Shown here: one piece after another, positions 5,436 to 6,216 of the stretch
How the letters are laid out: the number at the start of each line of letters is the position of its first letter
How positions within the stretch are numbered: the stretch's first letter is position 1
Source: DHVE2 group archaeon
GTDB lineage: Archaea > Thermoplasmatota > Thermoplasmata > Thermoplasmatales > Aciduliprofundaceae
DNA length: 6,216 bases
Direction: 5' to 3'
NCBI GenBank assembly: GCA_015522955.1
Contig: WALG01000104.1
Span: 1-6,216 of the forward strand
The notes under the pieces: generated by a model
Told to the model about the DNA's origin: nothing
Seen by the model: the letters and a program-made list of their open reading frames with translations, nothing else
The model's database searches: none
Made by a program: the position numbers and the translations under genes

Positions 5436-6216
5436 TCAAAAAAGATTTCTTTTTATTATTTTCTCTATTTCAACCTGCTCCCATGCGTTTGCCTTCCCTT
5501 CCTTTATTACCTGAGGATGCGTCACCTGTACTGTTCTCAGCACATGCTTTATTCTGGCTCTCACACTCTGACTCAGGTTCCCGGTATAAACTACCCCCAA
5601 TTTCATATTCTTGTAAGATTCCAGCGCTACTCTATTATTTCGCCATCTGAAATCCTGACTTCTTTTCATCAATTCTTCCTTCAAAATTTTCTTTTCCCCA
5701 TTTCCGAGAGAATCTCTTGAGACCACAGCAAGGATATTACCTGAGTTATGGATAAGCATCACCTGCTTTATCTTTCCCTCCATTGTTTTTTTCCGAAGAT
5801 ACTCCACAATAATTTTCTTATATTTTCCCTTAAGAAGAGTTAAGTAAACGAGCCATCCCACATATATTGCAATGTACCATGGTAATGTGTAGGTGAGAAG
5901 CGCTGAATATAGTATAGTTTCTTCCCAGTATCCGGAAAGAAAGGATACAATCCCCCAACTTGAAGATAGAATGAGAATTATTAGGGATAGAGTTAATGCA
6001 GCTTTTCCCTTGCTTTTCATGGTATCAAGAAGTATCAATTTCTCACGCAAGGTATGAGCCTTGTGTATCTCAAAGCCACGATACAGTTGAAGTTGCAAGA
6101 TATAGATTCCTACAAAGATCAGAAAATATTGAAATGTAAGTAGATACTCCTCAAAATAAACATAGCAAAAAATTAACACAAGCATAAGGGCTAACTCAAC
6201 TGCATACAGGTAAAAG
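5436..6216 (-). CDS. Membrane protein with C-terminal soluble domain, unknown function (5' end outside window)
   Basis: The frame ends at TGA 5438-5436 and stays open to the right edge. Upstream of ATG 6185 it still encodes FYLYAVELAL, which completes a membrane helix, so ATG 6185 is probably internal and the gene is partial. Numbered from that Met: helices up to about 8, at 14-32, 61-85 and 91-119, making at least four membrane segments. A positively charged region KGKYKK (118-123) then leads to a soluble domain of about 125 residues, likely cytosolic. This domain has a strand-turn-strand (VMLIHNSGNILAVVSRD), a helix, another strand (MKLGVVYTG) and a basic helix (VRARIKHVLRTVQ). That order recalls profilin-like sensor folds (roadblock/longin-like) and the sensor-like C-terminal domains of some archaeal membrane proteins; this is a guess from pattern only. 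The gene converges on the channel gene with only 2 nt between stop codons. Confidence 0.72.
   Translation of the reverse strand, partial: FYLYAVELALMLVLIFCYVYFEEYLLTFQYFLIFVGIYILQLQLYRGFEIHKAHTLREKLILLDTMKSKGKAALTLSLIILILSSSWGIVSFLSGYWEETILYSALLTYTLPWYIAIYVGWLVYLTLLKGKYKKIIVEYLRKKTMEGKIKQVMLIHNSGNILAVVSRDSLGNGEKKILKEELMKRSQDFRWRNNRVALESYKNMKLGVVYTGNLSQSVRARIKHVLRTVQVTHPQVIKEGKANAWEQVEIEKIIKRNLF
5446..5470 (+). terminator. T-rich terminator of the channel gene
   Basis: A pyrimidine tract dominated by T runs (T5 at 5450-5454, then TTATTATTTTCTCTATTT) begins 13 nt after the channel's TAA. It overlaps the last codons of the convergent membrane-protein gene. Position and composition fit an archaeal U-tract terminator. 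No comparable tract serves the minus-strand gene immediately after its stop. Confidence 0.4.

Noticed and set aside
5411..5720. Small plus-strand frames after the channel stop
   Set aside because: They lie opposite the membrane-protein gene, which has coherent membrane helices and a soluble domain. They have no start signals of their own and look like shadows.

Overview
The window looks like chromosomal DNA from an archaeon, most likely one of the Thermoplasmatota, with an Aciduliprofundum/DHVE2-like lineage as my best guess. This is inferred, not proven. The reasons are TATA-box promoters about 26 nt before several start codons with no Shine-Dalgarno (leaderless mRNAs), very short intergenic regions, T-rich tracts in place of hairpin terminators, an AT-leaning composition with AGA/AGG arginine and ATA isoleucine codons, and the gene set itself: a Pyrococcus-like CoA-disulfide reductase relative, a membrane pyrophosphatase, and a large secreted-domain MscS protein. 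I see no tRNA, rRNA, CRISPR array, insertion sequence or sign of recent transfer.

Layout. (1) At 1-75, minus strand, is the first 25 codons of a gene leaving the left edge, possibly an RlmE/FtsJ-type rRNA methyltransferase. (2) At 76-159 is a divergent promoter region. (3) At 160-1440, plus strand, is a FAD/NAD(P)H flavoprotein of the CoA-disulfide reductase/NADH oxidase/polysulfide reductase group. (4) At 1437-1682, minus strand, is a tiny, very acidic, all-helical protein whose stop codon overlaps the flavoprotein stop. (5) At 1683-1868 is a second divergent promoter region. (6) At 1869-3923, plus strand, is a K+-dependent ion-pumping membrane pyrophosphatase. (7) At 3958-5433, plus strand, is an MscS-family mechanosensitive channel with a signal peptide and an extracytoplasmic beta-sandwich-like domain. 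(8) At 5436-6216, minus strand, is a membrane protein with a soluble C-terminal domain; its N-terminus lies beyond the right edge.

How the genes work together. The pyrophosphatase and the MscS channel lie head-to-tail 34 nt apart. They could form an ion and turgor homeostasis pair: one uses PPi to export Na+ and/or H+, the other releases solutes on hypo-osmotic shock. The channel has its own predicted TATA box inside the pyrophosphatase terminator zone, so it can probably also be expressed independently. The flavoprotein most likely serves thiol redox balance or sulfur reduction and has no obvious link to the ion genes.

The points most worth following up are the unusual pair of acidic residues at the ion gate of the pyrophosphatase, the extracellular domain fused to MscS, the extra cysteine in the flavoprotein C-terminal domain, and a TTTTCG/CGAAAA element found in both divergent promoter regions. 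I found no convincing wholly new multi-gene system in this window.
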